Positions 21,334 to 32,093 of a stretch of DNA of 64,000 nt are shown in pieces. The translations under genes were made by a program, and so were the position numbers. Source of the stretch: Astragalus membranaceus (lineage: Eukaryota; Streptophyta; Magnoliopsida; Fabales; Fabaceae); the NCBI GenBank assembly GCA_039519185.1, contig CM076854.1, positions 152,860,736 to 152,924,735 of the forward strand. Reading direction: 5' to 3'. The notes below the pieces were generated by a model, which had not been told where the DNA came from, searched no databases, and saw nothing but the letters and a program-made list of their open reading frames with translations. Every line of letters begins with the position of its first letter. The stretch's first letter is position 1.

Positions 21334-21999
21334 CTTTATTTCTACTTAAAAAAGTGAAAGATATATATTTCTATAACATATCCTCATCGGCAGCCATTAT
21401 GGCATGACATGGATTAATATATATTATAAATTATAACTTAAACAAACTCAAAAAAAATGGCATTCAATTCATTGAGCACCAAAATTGGAATGTTTTTATT
21501 TTATTTTTATTGAGCACCATTCATGATTCTGTTTTAATTTTAATGCCCAAGCTGTATACTTTGAATTCAAATTTTGGGCTTATTCTAATTTTGGACTATT
21601 AAATGCTGTTATTTTCAATTTACAAATTCAAATTTAAATTCAAAATTACCCATTTTAAAGTACATTTAATGGGAAGTGATTTTGGACAAATTCAAATAAG
21701 CAAAACAAACGTTCTTTACACTGATTGGTCAATGATTTTGTAAATATCTTAACTATATGCATTCATGAAGAGTCCACCTAGACTGTCCACATCATTCACC
21801 ATGTATGATTTCGTTTAAAGCCACGCAATCAAAAAAAAATATGTGGCATGACATGTCATCGAGTGTTATCACATGTAAAGTCATTTATTATTCATGGAAC
21901 TACAGAGATCCTAATGTACTAATCAAAACATATCCTAATGATCTAACTCAAATAAAACATAAATAAACCCTAATACAACCAAGGGTAGCCAACATAAAC
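19713..21999. other. Non-genic AT-rich DNA with simple repeats
   Basis: No gene recognised. 20,100-20,650 resembles a degraded LTR read on the minus strand (TTTATGAAGTTCCCTAG, CTCTCTCTCTCTCTAG). An (AT)n run of about 40 bases lies at 21,288-21,328. Short direct duplications such as CCAAGAATAGTCCA occur twice at 20,800-20,826. Confidence 0.4.
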
Positions 22000-23930
22000 A
22001 TTGATTCTTACCAATGTCCCAAGAAATGTCCGTATTGGTTAATGGTAGTCCATCCGGGGAATTCATTATGGAGCGGGGGCTAAGACAAGGTGATCCATTG
22101 GCACCATTCTTATTCTTGATGGTGTCGGAAGGACTCACGGGCTTGATAAGAAGTTGTGTAGATCAAGGGTGGCTTGAGGGATTTAAGATTGGAGAGGGGC
22201 TATCATTTCCGGTTCTTCAATTTGCGGATGATACTTTGTTTATGGTCTCGAAGTCTAGAGAGAACTTGTGGTGTCTAAAAGCGGTTTTGAGAATTTTCGA
22301 ACTAGTCTCGGGACTACGTGTTAATTTCCACAAGAGTTGCTTGATCGGGATTAGTATGGATGAAGAGGAAGTAAACGTAGGAGCTAGATTTCTGTATTGC
22401 AAAGTCGGAAGCATTCCATTCAAGTTCTTAGGAGTTCTGGTGGGATCAAATCCTAGAAGATATAGCACATGGCAGCCGATTGTTAAGAAGATGAAAGATA
22501 AATTATCAACTTGGAGAAGTAGACAACTCTCAATGGGGGGGGGGGGGGGGAGAGTGACATTAATCAATTCGGTTTTAGCTAGCTTACCACTCTATTATTT
22601 CTCCTTTTATAAGGCGCCCAAAAAAGTTGTAAAAGAAATGGTGGCAATTCATAGGAACTTTCTTTGGGGAGGTAGTGGAGACGTGAGGAAGGTGGCGTGG
22701 GTAAGTTGGAGGCGAATTTGTATGCCAAAGGAAAAGGGAGGACTTGGAATTAGGAATATGGAAGCATTTAATATAGCATTATTGGGAAAATGGAGGTGGA
22801 GGATTTTGGATGAGCAAGAAAATGTTTGGAAGGAATTAATAGAAGTTTTTTACGGTAAGAAAGGTATTTTAAATCAAGCTCAAAGCTCGGTTTGGTGGAA
22901 AGATCTAAATAGAATTGGTAAAGGAGTAGGGGAAGATGACAATTGGTTTGAAGATATGATGAGGATTAAATTGGGGTGTGGAAATAAGGTAAGATTTTGG
23001 AAAGATTGCTGGTGCTCTCCAAGGAATTTTGCAGCAATGTACCCTCAATTATTCAGCATCACAGACTCAGCTGAAGGTACAGTCGCTAATTTTGGAAATT
23101 GGGATGGAGACAGATGGGAATGGAAGCTTCAATGGTGTAGCCAACTATCAATGGAACAAGCTGAAATGGTAGAAGAGCTCAAAAACATTTTGAGATCAGT
23201 TTGTCCGGAGAAAGAGCGTGAAGACAAGTGGTATTGGAAGGCAACACTATCACACCAATTCACTGTCAGTTCTGCGTACAGCAGACTGACAAATGTTGCT
23301 GCTGAAACGCTGCTTTCTGAGGTGCAAACGAAGCGGTTAAAACAATTCTGGTCCACAGCAGCTCCCTCGAAGTTTTTGGGTCATGGTTGGAGGGTGTTAC
23401 TCGACCGGCTTCCTACGAAAAATCTACTTCAGCAGCGGGGAATTCTGCATGGAAATTGCAGCAGTTGCGTAATGTGTCTTGCAGCAGAAGAAGATGCAGA
23501 TCATCTGTTCTTCAGCTGTATTAAATCAGTTCGGGTGTGGGAAGGACTATATGAATGGCTTGGCATAAATGGTGTGGCTAGCAATGGAGTTTGGGAGCAT
23601 ATGTGGGCTAGTAGAATCAAGTTAGCAGGTAAGAAAAAGAAACGAGTGCGGTTTTTGATTTGGGTGGCTGCTCTGTGGGTAATTTGGATCAACAGGAATC
23701 GAGTAATTTTCAAAGGAGGCATCCCCAATGTTACACAAATGATAAATAATGTAAAAGGTCTATCATGGGGTTGGGTAGCATATAGAATGGGGAACAAAGG
23801 ATCTATTGAATTTGTAGCTTGGGAAACAAACCCGATAAATTGTTTACTCCAAATTTGAATGTAAACGGGTTGTGGCACCCCTAGTGCCCACCTCTAATAT
23901 TACCTTTGACTTATCAAAAAAAAATCGCAG
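22000..23930 (+). mobile_element. 5'-truncated LINE (L1-type) insertion
   Basis: A 3' fragment of a non-LTR retrotransposon: C-terminal RT domain, zinc-finger RT-associated domain, a short 3' UTR with GGCACCCCTAGTGCCCACC (hairpin GGCAC..GTGCC) and a poly-A tail at 23,914-23,924. The N-terminal endonuclease and first RT motifs are missing, as expected for incomplete target-primed reverse transcription. No unambiguous TSD was found. Confidence 0.85.
22014..23858 (+). CDS. LINE reverse transcriptase C-terminal part with zf-RVT domain
   Basis: 614 residues. Residues about 1-130 hold the RT palm with LRQGDPLAPFLFLMVSEGL and the active-site box FADDTLF, followed by the thumb/connection (FKFLGVLVGSNPR, VTLINSVLASLPLYYFSF, WGGSGDVRKVAWVSW, GGLGIRNMEAFNIALLGKW). 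Residues about 440-530 form the zf-RVT domain (SKFLGHGWRVLLDRLPTKNL, CVMCLAAEEDADHLFFSC). There is no internal stop despite 5' truncation, which suggests a fairly recent insertion. A 16-G homopolymer at 22,535-22,550 encodes extra glycines in the usual SxGGR motif. The Met at 22,014 is only the first ATG of the fragment, not a native start. Confidence 0.9.
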   Translation: MSQEMSVLVNGSPSGEFIMERGLRQGDPLAPFLFLMVSEGLTGLIRSCVDQGWLEGFKIGEGLSFPVLQFADDTLFMVSKSRENLWCLKAVLRIFELVSGLRVNFHKSCLIGISMDEEEVNVGARFLYCKVGSIPFKFLGVLVGSNPRRYSTWQPIVKKMKDKLSTWRSRQLSMGGGGGRVTLINSVLASLPLYYFSFYKAPKKVVKEMVAIHRNFLWGGSGDVRKVAWVSWRRICMPKEKGGLGIRNMEAFNIALLGKWRWRILDEQENVWKELIEVFYGKKGILNQAQSSVWWKDLNRIGKGVGEDDNWFEDMMRIKLGCGNKVRFWKDCWCSPRNFAAMYPQLFSITDSAEGTVANFGNWDGDRWEWKLQWCSQLSMEQAEMVEELKNILRSVCPEKEREDKWYWKATLSHQFTVSSAYSRLTNVAAETLLSEVQTKRLKQFWSTAAPSKFLGHGWRVLLDRLPTKNLLQQRGILHGNCSSCVMCLAAEEDADHLFFSCIKSVRVWEGLYEWLGINGVASNGVWEHMWASRIKLAGKKKKRVRFLIWVAALWVIWINRNRVIFKGGIPNVTQMINNVKGLSWGWVAYRMGNKGSIEFVAWETNPINCLLQI

Positions 23931-26537
23931 TTCTGTATTAGCATATTTTTCGTTCTGTTTTTTTGGCTGGTCAACCCTCCATAAAATTGGCTGGCTGGGT
24001 AATCCAACCATATTCAAATTGGGCTGGTCAACCCCATGACCCGCCCTGCTCTTAGACTAGCCAAAACATACCCATTTGTATTATTTTAATTATGGTTTGA
24101 ATTATTTCTTGTAATTATCAGCTATTTGCTGACCGAATATGAGAAATAATAATATAAATTTTTATGTTGTATTGGTCTGTTCTACAAGCATTGAATATGA
24201 AAGATGATGTACTCAATTCTGCATTTTGTAGCAGCAGTAATAAATCTGCCACTCTAGTGGATATTATTTTGTGCATTATTGTTGCAATTATAATAGGAAA
24301 ATACCCATTTTACTACTTTGTTATTAATTAGCTAGTTTTATATATTTGGTTGGTTGCTGGCTAGTAGTGGTTACCTATATATAGAGTGTCTAAACAAAAG
24401 ACAATCTCTGCTCATATTTGGAGGCAAATTTCACTGCGACTAATACCGAGTTGGTCATTGTGGGAATCGATCCTCGGAGCATCAAGTCGACTCCTCGTAT
24501 TCCAGAATATCTTATAGCTTATGTGTGGTTGAAATAACTTTTATTAAATTGATTTGTTTGCTAAATTGAGTACCATACTCAAAGCCAACACAATTTATCT
24601 TATAGGATGGAAAATGTACTATAACAGTTTATTGTAAAGTTGTGTTGGCTTTGCATGGCTGGTTGGGATATGCAATATGTATTGTATGGAGATGAGATAG
24701 TGACGGTTCTTGCTGATTCAGTTTTATTTAAGAATAGTATAATACTATACTATTGAGTAGATTAGGTTGTAAAGGTTGTAGATATAGTTTTAATTTTTAT
24801 GTGTTGGTCGATGTTTTGTTTATGTTTTTGCTCTCTTTCTATTTTCATTTTTCAAGTGTCCCTGGGTGTGAATAAAATACAATGCATGTAGCTTTGTTTT
24901 CATGTTACTGTGACTGCTGTATTGTATGAGTAATTTAGGTGATGCTTTGTTGCAGTGTGTAAAAGAAAGGATAAAGGTTGTATTTTATGAATAAAGAAAC
25001 ATCAATCGATTGTATTTTATAATGAAAAATATGAACTGGTGGTTTTTTCATAATTCTTATATATGTTAAAGAACCTTTACAAGGGCACCCAAAAAAATGA
25101 AAATGAAAACAACAAATTAGAATAAAAAAACACCAGATGCTCACAGATAAACTATTTCATACTTTAAAATAAAAATATTTTTGAGCATATGGTGGAAATA
25201 GCCAAATATAAAAGGACATATTATGTATGACGTGATATTGGAAATATATTTATGATATTGAAAAAAATTATCATTGCGTTGAAAAAACTATTTTGGTGAC
25301 CAAAAGCTATTTAGTCACCAAACTATGGGATTTAGGGACGGATTTCACATTTTATATCACTAATTTTTCTCTTCAGTTTTACTTTTTTTAGTAATTTTTT
25401 TGTCAGTTTAGACAAAATGATAAATAAACACAACACACAGACTATCACCTGGTCAAACTCAGGTTCAAACCCAAGAGGCAGCGTCCTTATATGCCAATGA
25501 AATTGTCAATGCAAATAACCAGGTGGGGGACGTAATGTGGTGTATAAAAGATATTTGAATCCCACCTAATTATTGGTTTTAGTAATAAAAACCTGAAAAT
25601 ACCCTCAGGAGTGCGTAAACAGTTAAGACAGTCAACAAACTGTTTACCAGCCAAGTCTCTAACTAACAAGTTGTTATGAAGTTAGAAAGTTAGTTACAAC
25701 ATGTAACTAACTTAACAACCTCATATTCAACTACCTAGAGCTTATATAAGGTCTTATGACCTTTACAATTTGTACATAGCATACATACAGAATATACAAT
25801 ATCAAAATAAAGTTTTACAGAGTTGTATTTTTACATTGCTGTGCAATTCAGTCCTTCTTCTGTGTGTGTGTGTGTGTGTTCAGATCTTAAAACTGAAGGA
25901 GGGGTTTTGATCACGGAGCTGCGATCTTTCCATTGGTGGTGTCGGTTTGTAGATTGGAGGTCAGCTGCTAGGTTTCCCAAGAAACCCTAGCAGAGCTCTG
26001 CTTGAGAAGAAGAGGCTGCTTCAGAAAGTGAGAGAAGAAAGAAGACGAGGTGAGAGAGAAGTGAAGAAACACGTGGTGTTTGTTTTCTCTGAACCGGGTT
26101 GCAAATTGGACTCTCAATACCCACAGTGTTGTGAGTTGGGTTGGGCCAAGTGGGCCGTATCTTTTTATTTCTTGCACCCCTGCATTTTAATCAATAACAC
26201 CAATCAATAACAAATTGAAAAAAATTGCAAAAATTTAACACTAATATCATAATATCATTTTTGTTTTCTTAACTATAGTAATGGAGCCCCGTAGTAATGG
26301 AGCCCCGAGCCTGGAGGTTACTGAATCCCACCTAATTAGATAACACTTTTTTAAAAATAATAAATTATTTGTGTCAAAAAAATTTAAAATAATTTATTCA
26401 TAAATATATACCACACTAATTATCATAAATTAAGAAAGTCAAATATATATATTTTTTTGAACAATCAAATATATATTTTTTGCCGACTATATTTTTATTA
26501 CATTATATTAGTAAAGACATGGGGCAGAACTTATGGA
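23931..26537. other. Non-genic DNA, possible LTR-like promoter near 25.74 kb
   Basis: No coding region recognised. Around 25,740-25,850 the order GCTTATATAAGG, transcribed AT-rich leader and CAATATCAAAATAAAG looks like the core promoter and poly-A region of a copia-type LTR, but no ends were found. (GT)9-10 follows at 25,861-25,880. The 17-mer TGAATCCCACCTAATTA occurs at about 25,556 and 26,324. Confidence 0.3.
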
Positions 26538-26547
26538 TATTGAGAAA

Positions 26548-28120
26548 GACTTAAATATGTTTTTAGCGCATAGGGGGTCATTTGGTTTTAGTCCCTCGAA
26601 TTTATTTTTTTTAAAAACTTCTTGTAAAATTCATTTTTTTGACGTTAGTCCATTTGTTAGATGGAAGTTACAAAAAACGCCTATATGGCATTTTTTATTC
26701 TTTTCCAATTTTTTTAATGCTGACTGGGCTGCCATGTCATTATTTTTTATTTTAATTAATTTAAATTATTGACAAAGTCAAATTAGGATATTTTAATTAA
26801 TTAGGCTTCCACAAATTCCTCCAGTATCCTCTCCCCACCTCACGTTTCATTCATCTCTTCCACAAATTCCTCCATTATCCTCCCCACCTCATCTCTATCT
26901 CTCACTTCTTAATCTTCTGAAGCATGTTAAACCCTTTAATACTTTAATCTTCCCCACTCTAGCGTCTCTTCATCTCTGTCTCAACTTCATCTCTCTCTCT
27001 CTCTCTCTCGTTCTTCCCCACTCTCACGTTTCTTCATCAATAACATCTGAAGCCATCTTCTCCATTTCTTCCACCCACACCACCATTGATAACTATTACC
27101 ACCATTATTTCTTCTCATTCCAAATCTCAAACTAGACCCCATCTTCTCTCTCTCTCTCTCTCTCACAAAACCACCACCTCATCTTCTTCGTTTCCAAGTG
27201 CCAGTCGAGAAATGAAGAAGGAGATGAAGAAGATATAGATTTTTAGATGATTGAAGAGAAAACCCACAGGTCCAGAAAGCCTTGATTCCAAACCCACGGA
27301 TTTATTAAATCCAGAAAGCCTTGATTGTGAGATGAAGAACAATCCATAAACAACAATCCAGAAAACTTAAAACAAACCCTAAAATCAGAATCACAAGCCC
27401 TACCTAATCAGCAATTTTTGGTTTTCCCCAAAATTAGCTTTCAAACTTTCCTCTTCTTACAATCTTAGATTCCAATTTTGGGTTTTCCCCAAAATCTACT
27501 TCCAAACTTTCCTCTTCTTACAATCTCAAATCTGTGGGTCGTGAGAAATCTTCTTCGATGGTGGTTGATGAGATGAGAACAACCCAATCCAAATATGAAA
27601 CCATAGCAAAAACAAGATGAAAATTTTCAGTATATGGGCATGAGGGAGAGCAATGAGAAGTGAGAGAGAGAGATGAAGGTTCTCCTGTGATGAGAAGTGA
27701 AAGCTTTAGTTGACTCCCCTCTTTGAAAAGTTGTTGGAAGTGATGGGAAGTGAAAGCTTTTCCTGAGAAGGAAATGAGGGAGAGTGCTGAGAAGCGAAAG
27801 AGATGAGGTTGTTGAAAGTGATTGAGAGAAAAACAAGGCTTTGAGAGCGACGAAGAAATGGAGGAAGCGTGGATGCCAAAAAAATTAAAATAAAAGTTAA
27901 TTACATGGCAGCCAAATCAACATTTAAAATAATAGAAAAGAAAAAAAATGCGCGCCAAATCACACTTCTGTTAGTCACGTAGACGTTTTTTGTAACGTCT
28001 GTCTAATAGAATGACTAAAATAAAAAAAGTTGCTTTTGCAAGAAGTTTTTTAAAAAAAAAATTTAGAGAGACTAAATCCAAAACACTCCATATAGGGGCT
28101 GCTGCAAACATATTTAAGCC
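26548..28120. mobile_element. Non-autonomous Mutator-like element (1573 bp)
   Basis: Left end GACTTAAATATGTTTTTAGC and right end (reverse complement) GGCTTAAATATGTTTGCAGC begin imperfect terminal inverted repeats of about 150 bases. They share TTTAGTC, TTTTTAAAAACTTCTTG and GTTACAAAAAACG(C/T)CTA. Flanking copies TATTGAGAAA (26,538-26,547) and TATTGATAAA (28,121-28,130) form a 10-bp TSD with one mismatch, in the 9-11 bp range of Mutator elements. The interior (26,800-27,850) has CT-rich UTR-like DNA and a short duplicated block (TTTCCTCTTCTTACAATCT at about 27,447 and 27,507), but no transposase. Confidence 0.85.
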
Positions 28121-28570
28121 TATTGATAAATTGTGGGATGGAATAAAATAGAGAAAAAGATGATAATGTAGGCTATTTATTGGTGAAAAGTACATTTGTC
28201 TTGATGGGCAAATTAATCCATTTGTCCACCCTAAAAGTCACCAATATAAAATAGTCAAAGCATGTACTTGTGAGTTGTAACACAAACCCTTGAGGTGTAT
28301 ACAAACGTGCATACATACATTGAACTATTGAAAACCACTTTTTCCTATAAAAGCATTTGATTATAATCAAAATTTGCACTTGGAGAACATAGAGTTAAAT
28401 CATGGTATCCGTGACTTCTCCTAGACCAGAAAGGGTGCTCCCACGAGTTTTCCCTTTCAAATCATGAATAGAGGGTTGCATGTTTTGGTCCACAAAATAT
28501 GGGAAAGAAATGTAAGTGTATGATCAAATTAATCATAAAAAAATAGTTGCTACTCACATAAATCACTTGT

Positions 28571-28749
28571 TTTTTTTGAATCAGAATATCGTCTGAGTGT
28601 AACTGTAGAAACTAATCCCTCAAGCCGGGTAGGACCACAATGGGTGGTAAAGCTCTCCCTCAAGAGACTTAACGTTGCTACATTTTCAAGGCTGCATTCG
28701 AACACAGGACCTTGATTAAGTTGGAAGAGACTCACACCATCTAATCCAA
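28571..28749 (-). mobile_element. Probable tRNA-derived SINE
   Basis: On the minus strand a possible A box (TTAGATGGTGTGAG) is followed about 25 bases later by a B-box-like GTGTTCGAATGC. A body of about 100 bases and a short A-run (TTCAAAAAAAAC) end it. AAAACAAG flanks both ends as a possible TSD. No internal frame is meaningful. Confidence 0.5.
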
Positions 28750-29244
28750 GCTTGTTTTATTAATAATTTTTTTCTTTTTAATTAAAAATCTTTCAAAGTG
28801 TGACTGATTTAATTTTAGTGTGAACTCGGGTCAATATATATAATTGTCCTCTTTAACTACCTTTTGATGAATCACATTTTTAATACAATTTTATACTTTA
28901 TTAAGTTTGTTCTCTCTCACAGTAAGTCAAATTAATTCTTTTTTTATAAGCAAGATATTACTATATAAGTTAGCAATTTTAATAAGACTTGAGACATAAC
29001 AAAGGATTAGACAATTTTTATTCCTAAATAATCATCTTTTAATAAGACTTGAGGACCAATCAAAAAATAAATTAATTATATTTATGATTTTATTCCTAAT
29101 TAAATAATCTTTTAGACAATTTTATTTTCTTCTAACAGAACTACCACATTGCCTCACTCAGCCCCATTGCCATCTGAAAAGAATAAAATTTGTGAACTAA
29201 ACACCTAAGACACACGACCAAAGGATATATCCCCTCGTATACTC
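28750..29244. other. AT-rich intergenic DNA
   Basis: No gene or mobile-element ends seen. TTTTAATAAGACTTGAG occurs twice (about 28,977 and 29,037), each before related words, indicating a weak local duplication of about 60 bases. Confidence 0.3.
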
Positions 29245-29394
29245 AAATGGCCGTTATTATAGGCATTAAAAAAACTAACAATTAAAACATCTAACATCGT
29301 ATTATTATCGTTATCACTCTCAAGGTCTAAAATACGATGTTAGATGTTTTAATTGTTAGTGATAACGATATATTATAGGACGTTTTGGCCATTT
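29245..29394. repeat. 150-bp foldback element with perfect 30-bp arms
   Basis: Outer ends are AAATGGCC (29,245-29,252) and GGCCATTT (29,387-29,394). Inside, the 30-base arm at 29,274-29,303 (starting ACTAACAATTAAAACATCTA) is perfectly complementary to 29,331-29,360 across a 27-base loop. The loop's ATTATCGTTATCAC is complementary to GTGATAACGATA just after the right arm. A MITE-like origin is likely, but no clear TSD was seen. Confidence 0.65.
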
Positions 29395-30103
29395 CATACA
29401 AATTAAGAAAAATAGTTAATTTTGTATGAGAAAGATAAATTATGAGCTACTTTACAAAATTATCTTTCATTAATGACATGAAAAAGATAAATTAATAGAA
29501 TTGGAAGAAGAGAGATAATTAAATAATGAATGATAATAGGAAAAGATCGAAAAATTAACGCATCATTAGGATCGTAAAATGTCATATATTATGAGATAAA
29601 TTTTTTTGGCTAAAACATCATATAATATTGGAAGGAAGGATCGTATAACACTTGTTTGAAACTTGAACAACTTTTACATCAATATATGCATGAAAAATCA
29701 CACAAATCAAACCCCTCTTTGATAATGGAGATCAAAATGAAAAATCTCTATTTGTGGCTGTCAATTATTTCCAGAGTCTACGCTTGGTGGATTCATGTGA
29801 ATTCTTATGTTTATGCCTGGAAATTATTTCCATATTTTGCGCTTGGTGGATACGAGAATCAACCAGAAGATTATAACCCTTCTTTGAAACTTGAACACCT
29901 GTAAATGCATGAATCAGTGTATCAACTATCATGTATCAAATCCTTTTTTCATTTGATGTAAAAAACCCCATTTTTCATTCATGGTTGAAATCAAAACACA
30001 ACAAATTTGGGTCCTTATGTTTGTGGCTATTAATTAATCTTTTACTTTACACTTGTTGGTAAATACCAGAGAAATAATCAACACTATATAAGTGTGCACA
30101 TTG
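29395..30103. other. Non-genic DNA with weak duplication
   Basis: An 82-codon open frame (29,656-29,904) has no recognisable domain. CTTTGAAACTTGAACA occurs at both ends of a roughly 230-base stretch, so the frame lies in a degenerate tandem duplication. I see no supported gene. Confidence 0.3.
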
Positions 30104-30166
30104 TATTAGAAAAATTGAGAAAGGAAGAAAGAAAGAAATTCTCATTCAATGGTAAAGAGGGATATA

Positions 30167-30363
30167 TTTTTAACCCAGAGCGTGGGGTTTAGCGGTTGGG
30201 GCTGAACCTCCCTTAACCAATGGTCGAGAGTTCAATTCCCGCATTGGGTACGAAGCAGCGTTAAAACTCTGGACAGCTGTCCAGCCCCTCGAGGCACCCA
30301 CAATAAGCGATGGATTAGTCACTATTGTCCGTGCGGTGAATACCCGGGTTTACTCAAAAAAAA
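30167..30363 (+). mobile_element. tRNA-derived SINE in the TRIM 3' LTR
   Basis: A-box-like GTTTAGCGGTTGGGGC and B-box-like GAGAGTTCAATTCCCGC lie near the left end; the tail is TTTACTCAAAAAAAA. Bounded by GGGATATA at 30,159-30,166 and 30,364-30,371. The sister LTR lacks this insert, which independently confirms it as an insertion. The exact 5' edge may be a few bases further in. Confidence 0.8.
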
Positions 30364-30916
30364 GGGATATAACCAAACTAACCAACTTGTAACTAATCTA
30401 ACTAATTACAACTACTTTAACTAACTTCAATATATTCTAACATCCCCCCGCAAGTTGGAAGTGTGGATTAACTTTTCCAACTTGAGCAATACAATTCAAG
30501 ATAAAGAAAATGAAAAAAAAATTGTAAGGAAAATTACAAAAAAAAATACAAGTTGTGATTCTATCGGCTAAACACGAAAATCAATGAAAAAATTGACAGC
30601 GGTCAGGATGCATAACTTCTATAAGTCTTTAACCAACTTTTGGGGCATTTTAATCTTCTTCTAGCATCTCCACGATGCTCACCCCAATGAAATCAGGAAC
30701 TTCAATCTTGGAAGATTATCATATGCAAAATTAGGCTAAGAAGAATGATGTTTGTTTGCTTAACTATATATCAAAGATATTTATGGATAGAAGGTAGAAT
30801 GCCTTCTATGAAGAATGATGTATGATTGCTTTACTATCCATGATATTTATGAATAGAAGCTAAAACGGCAATTAGGCTAAGAAAAATGATGGAGTCATTT
30901 GGAGAATTTTTTTTTG

Positions 30917-31190
30917 GCATTGCTTGAAAATGCTTTCGCTTTTGCTTCTCGCATCCCACTTTTTTGTTTGGGTAGGTCGAAGGGAGAACATTGAAACTTT
31001 TTGTTGATTGACATTGCGTGAAAATGTCTTCACTCTCGCTTCTCGCATCCCACTTTTTGGGTAGGTCGAAGGGAAAATCTTGAATTTTTTGTAGTTGATT
31101 GACATTGCTTAAAAATGCATTTGCTTTTGCTTCTCGTATCCCACTTTTTTATTTGGGTAGGTTGAAGGGTAAATCTTGAAATTTTTGTTG
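30917..31190. repeat. Three tandem ~92-bp repeats inside the TRIM-like element
   Basis: Units start near 30,919, 31,011 and 31,103 with CATTGC(T/G)T(G/A)AAAATG. Each continues through CGC or TGC, TTTTGCTTCTCG(C/T)ATCCCAC and GGGTAGGT(C/T)GAAGGG. They are diverged copies. Confidence 0.8.
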
Positions 31191-31470
31191 TTTGTGGTTC
31201 ATTGAACCAAGAATTGAGAAAATGATATATTTTTTTTAATATGTTTGTAGAGAACGGGAAGGAAATGTATATTCAAAAATATATAAAAGAATAGAGGGAG
31301 AAAGATAAACATGACTTCTTTTTAGAAAATTTGGCGGAAGCATTACATCGCTCTTGATACCATATTAGAAGAATTAAGAAAGGAAGAAAGAAAGAAATTA
31401 TCATTCAATGGTAAAGAGGGGTATATTTTTACAATGAGTGTAGGATACACTTTATATAGTGATCTTAACT

Positions 31471-31616
31471 TTTTTTTAAAAAAAAATTGGGGAAGGGAGA
31501 ATTTTTTATTAATCAAAGTGACACTAATGGCCATTTTACAACCGTCCCCGAGGGGATTCGAACTCAGCACCTTGAGGATATAAGGCTAGCTCTTACCACT
31601 GAGCTAGCACCTCAAG
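31471..31616 (-). mobile_element. tRNA-derived SINE in the TRIM 5' LTR
   Basis: Minus strand begins GAGGTGCTAGCTCAGTGGTA (clear A box, tRNA-like), has B box GAGTTCGAATCCCC 35-40 bases later, and ends in a long A-run. Perfect 18-bp TSD TATATAGTGATCTTAACT at 31,453-31,470 and 31,617-31,634. It is a SINE and not a tRNA gene: the acceptor stem and 3' half do not fold as a tRNA. Confidence 0.9.
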
Positions 31617-31702
31617 TATATAGTGATCTTAACTAAACTAACTAACTTGTAACTAATCTAATTAATTATAACTACTTTAAGTAACTTCAATATATTCTAA
31701 CA

Positions 31703-32093
31703 TATGTGTCCCAAGGAGACAATTCGATTGATAAGTTATAAGACACTGAAGAATATTAAAAAGAAAATTTTGCATACTAGAAATAACAATTGTCTCTCCT
31801 ACCTAACTAACTAACCACTAATATTTAACATTTACCTATTTGAAGAAAATATAACCATGCACCTACGACCATGTATCTTTGCATGGCTAGCTACTTGGTG
31901 GGTGTGTGATTGGACATTTAAGTTTTTTTTTATATATTTTTTGACACAAATCTAATTTTTTTTATATAAGCACGGAACATTTAAGTTAAATGTCATAAAG
32001 AGAATGAAAATCGATTCTCTTAATTCGCACTTTCCTAAATTTCTTGTATTTAGGCAAAACTGAAATGTCTTCTCTCTTGACCATTCGATATCC
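31703..32093. other. AT-rich intergenic DNA
   Basis: No gene, promoter or element end recognised in this stretch. Confidence 0.3.

Larger units (their letters stand above)
30104..31702 (-). mobile_element. Small non-autonomous LTR element (TRIM-like)
   Basis: Minus-strand element with 5' LTR at 31,363-31,702 and 3' LTR at 30,104-30,442. Each starts TGTTAGAATATATTGAAGTT and ends TCTAATA. A PBS follows the 5' LTR (TGGTATCAAGAGCG, plus 31,349-31,362; initiator tRNA-Met type, as in copia). A GGGGGGA polypurine tract precedes the 3' LTR. The interior is only about 920 bases with no pol or gag. Without their SINE insertions each LTR is only about 150-200 bases. No matching 5-bp TSD was found. Confidence 0.75.

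Noticed and set aside
20755..21960. Possible Helitron starting TCTCTATCTCTATCTC
   Set aside because: No 3' hairpin plus CTRR end and no A/T insertion context could be found; the TCTCTA run is simple sequence.
25740..25900. Complete copia-type solo LTR
   Set aside because: TATA- and poly-A-like words are present, but neither TG/CA ends nor a TSD could be fixed, so only a weak note was kept.
29656..29904. 82-codon frame with Trp/Tyr-rich sequence
   Set aside because: No domain, no promoter or splice context, lies in a weak duplicated stretch; expected by chance.
31575..31616. tRNA gene-like A and B boxes on the minus strand
   Set aside because: Part of a SINE with a poly-A tail and an 18-bp TSD; no acceptor stem or complete cloverleaf.
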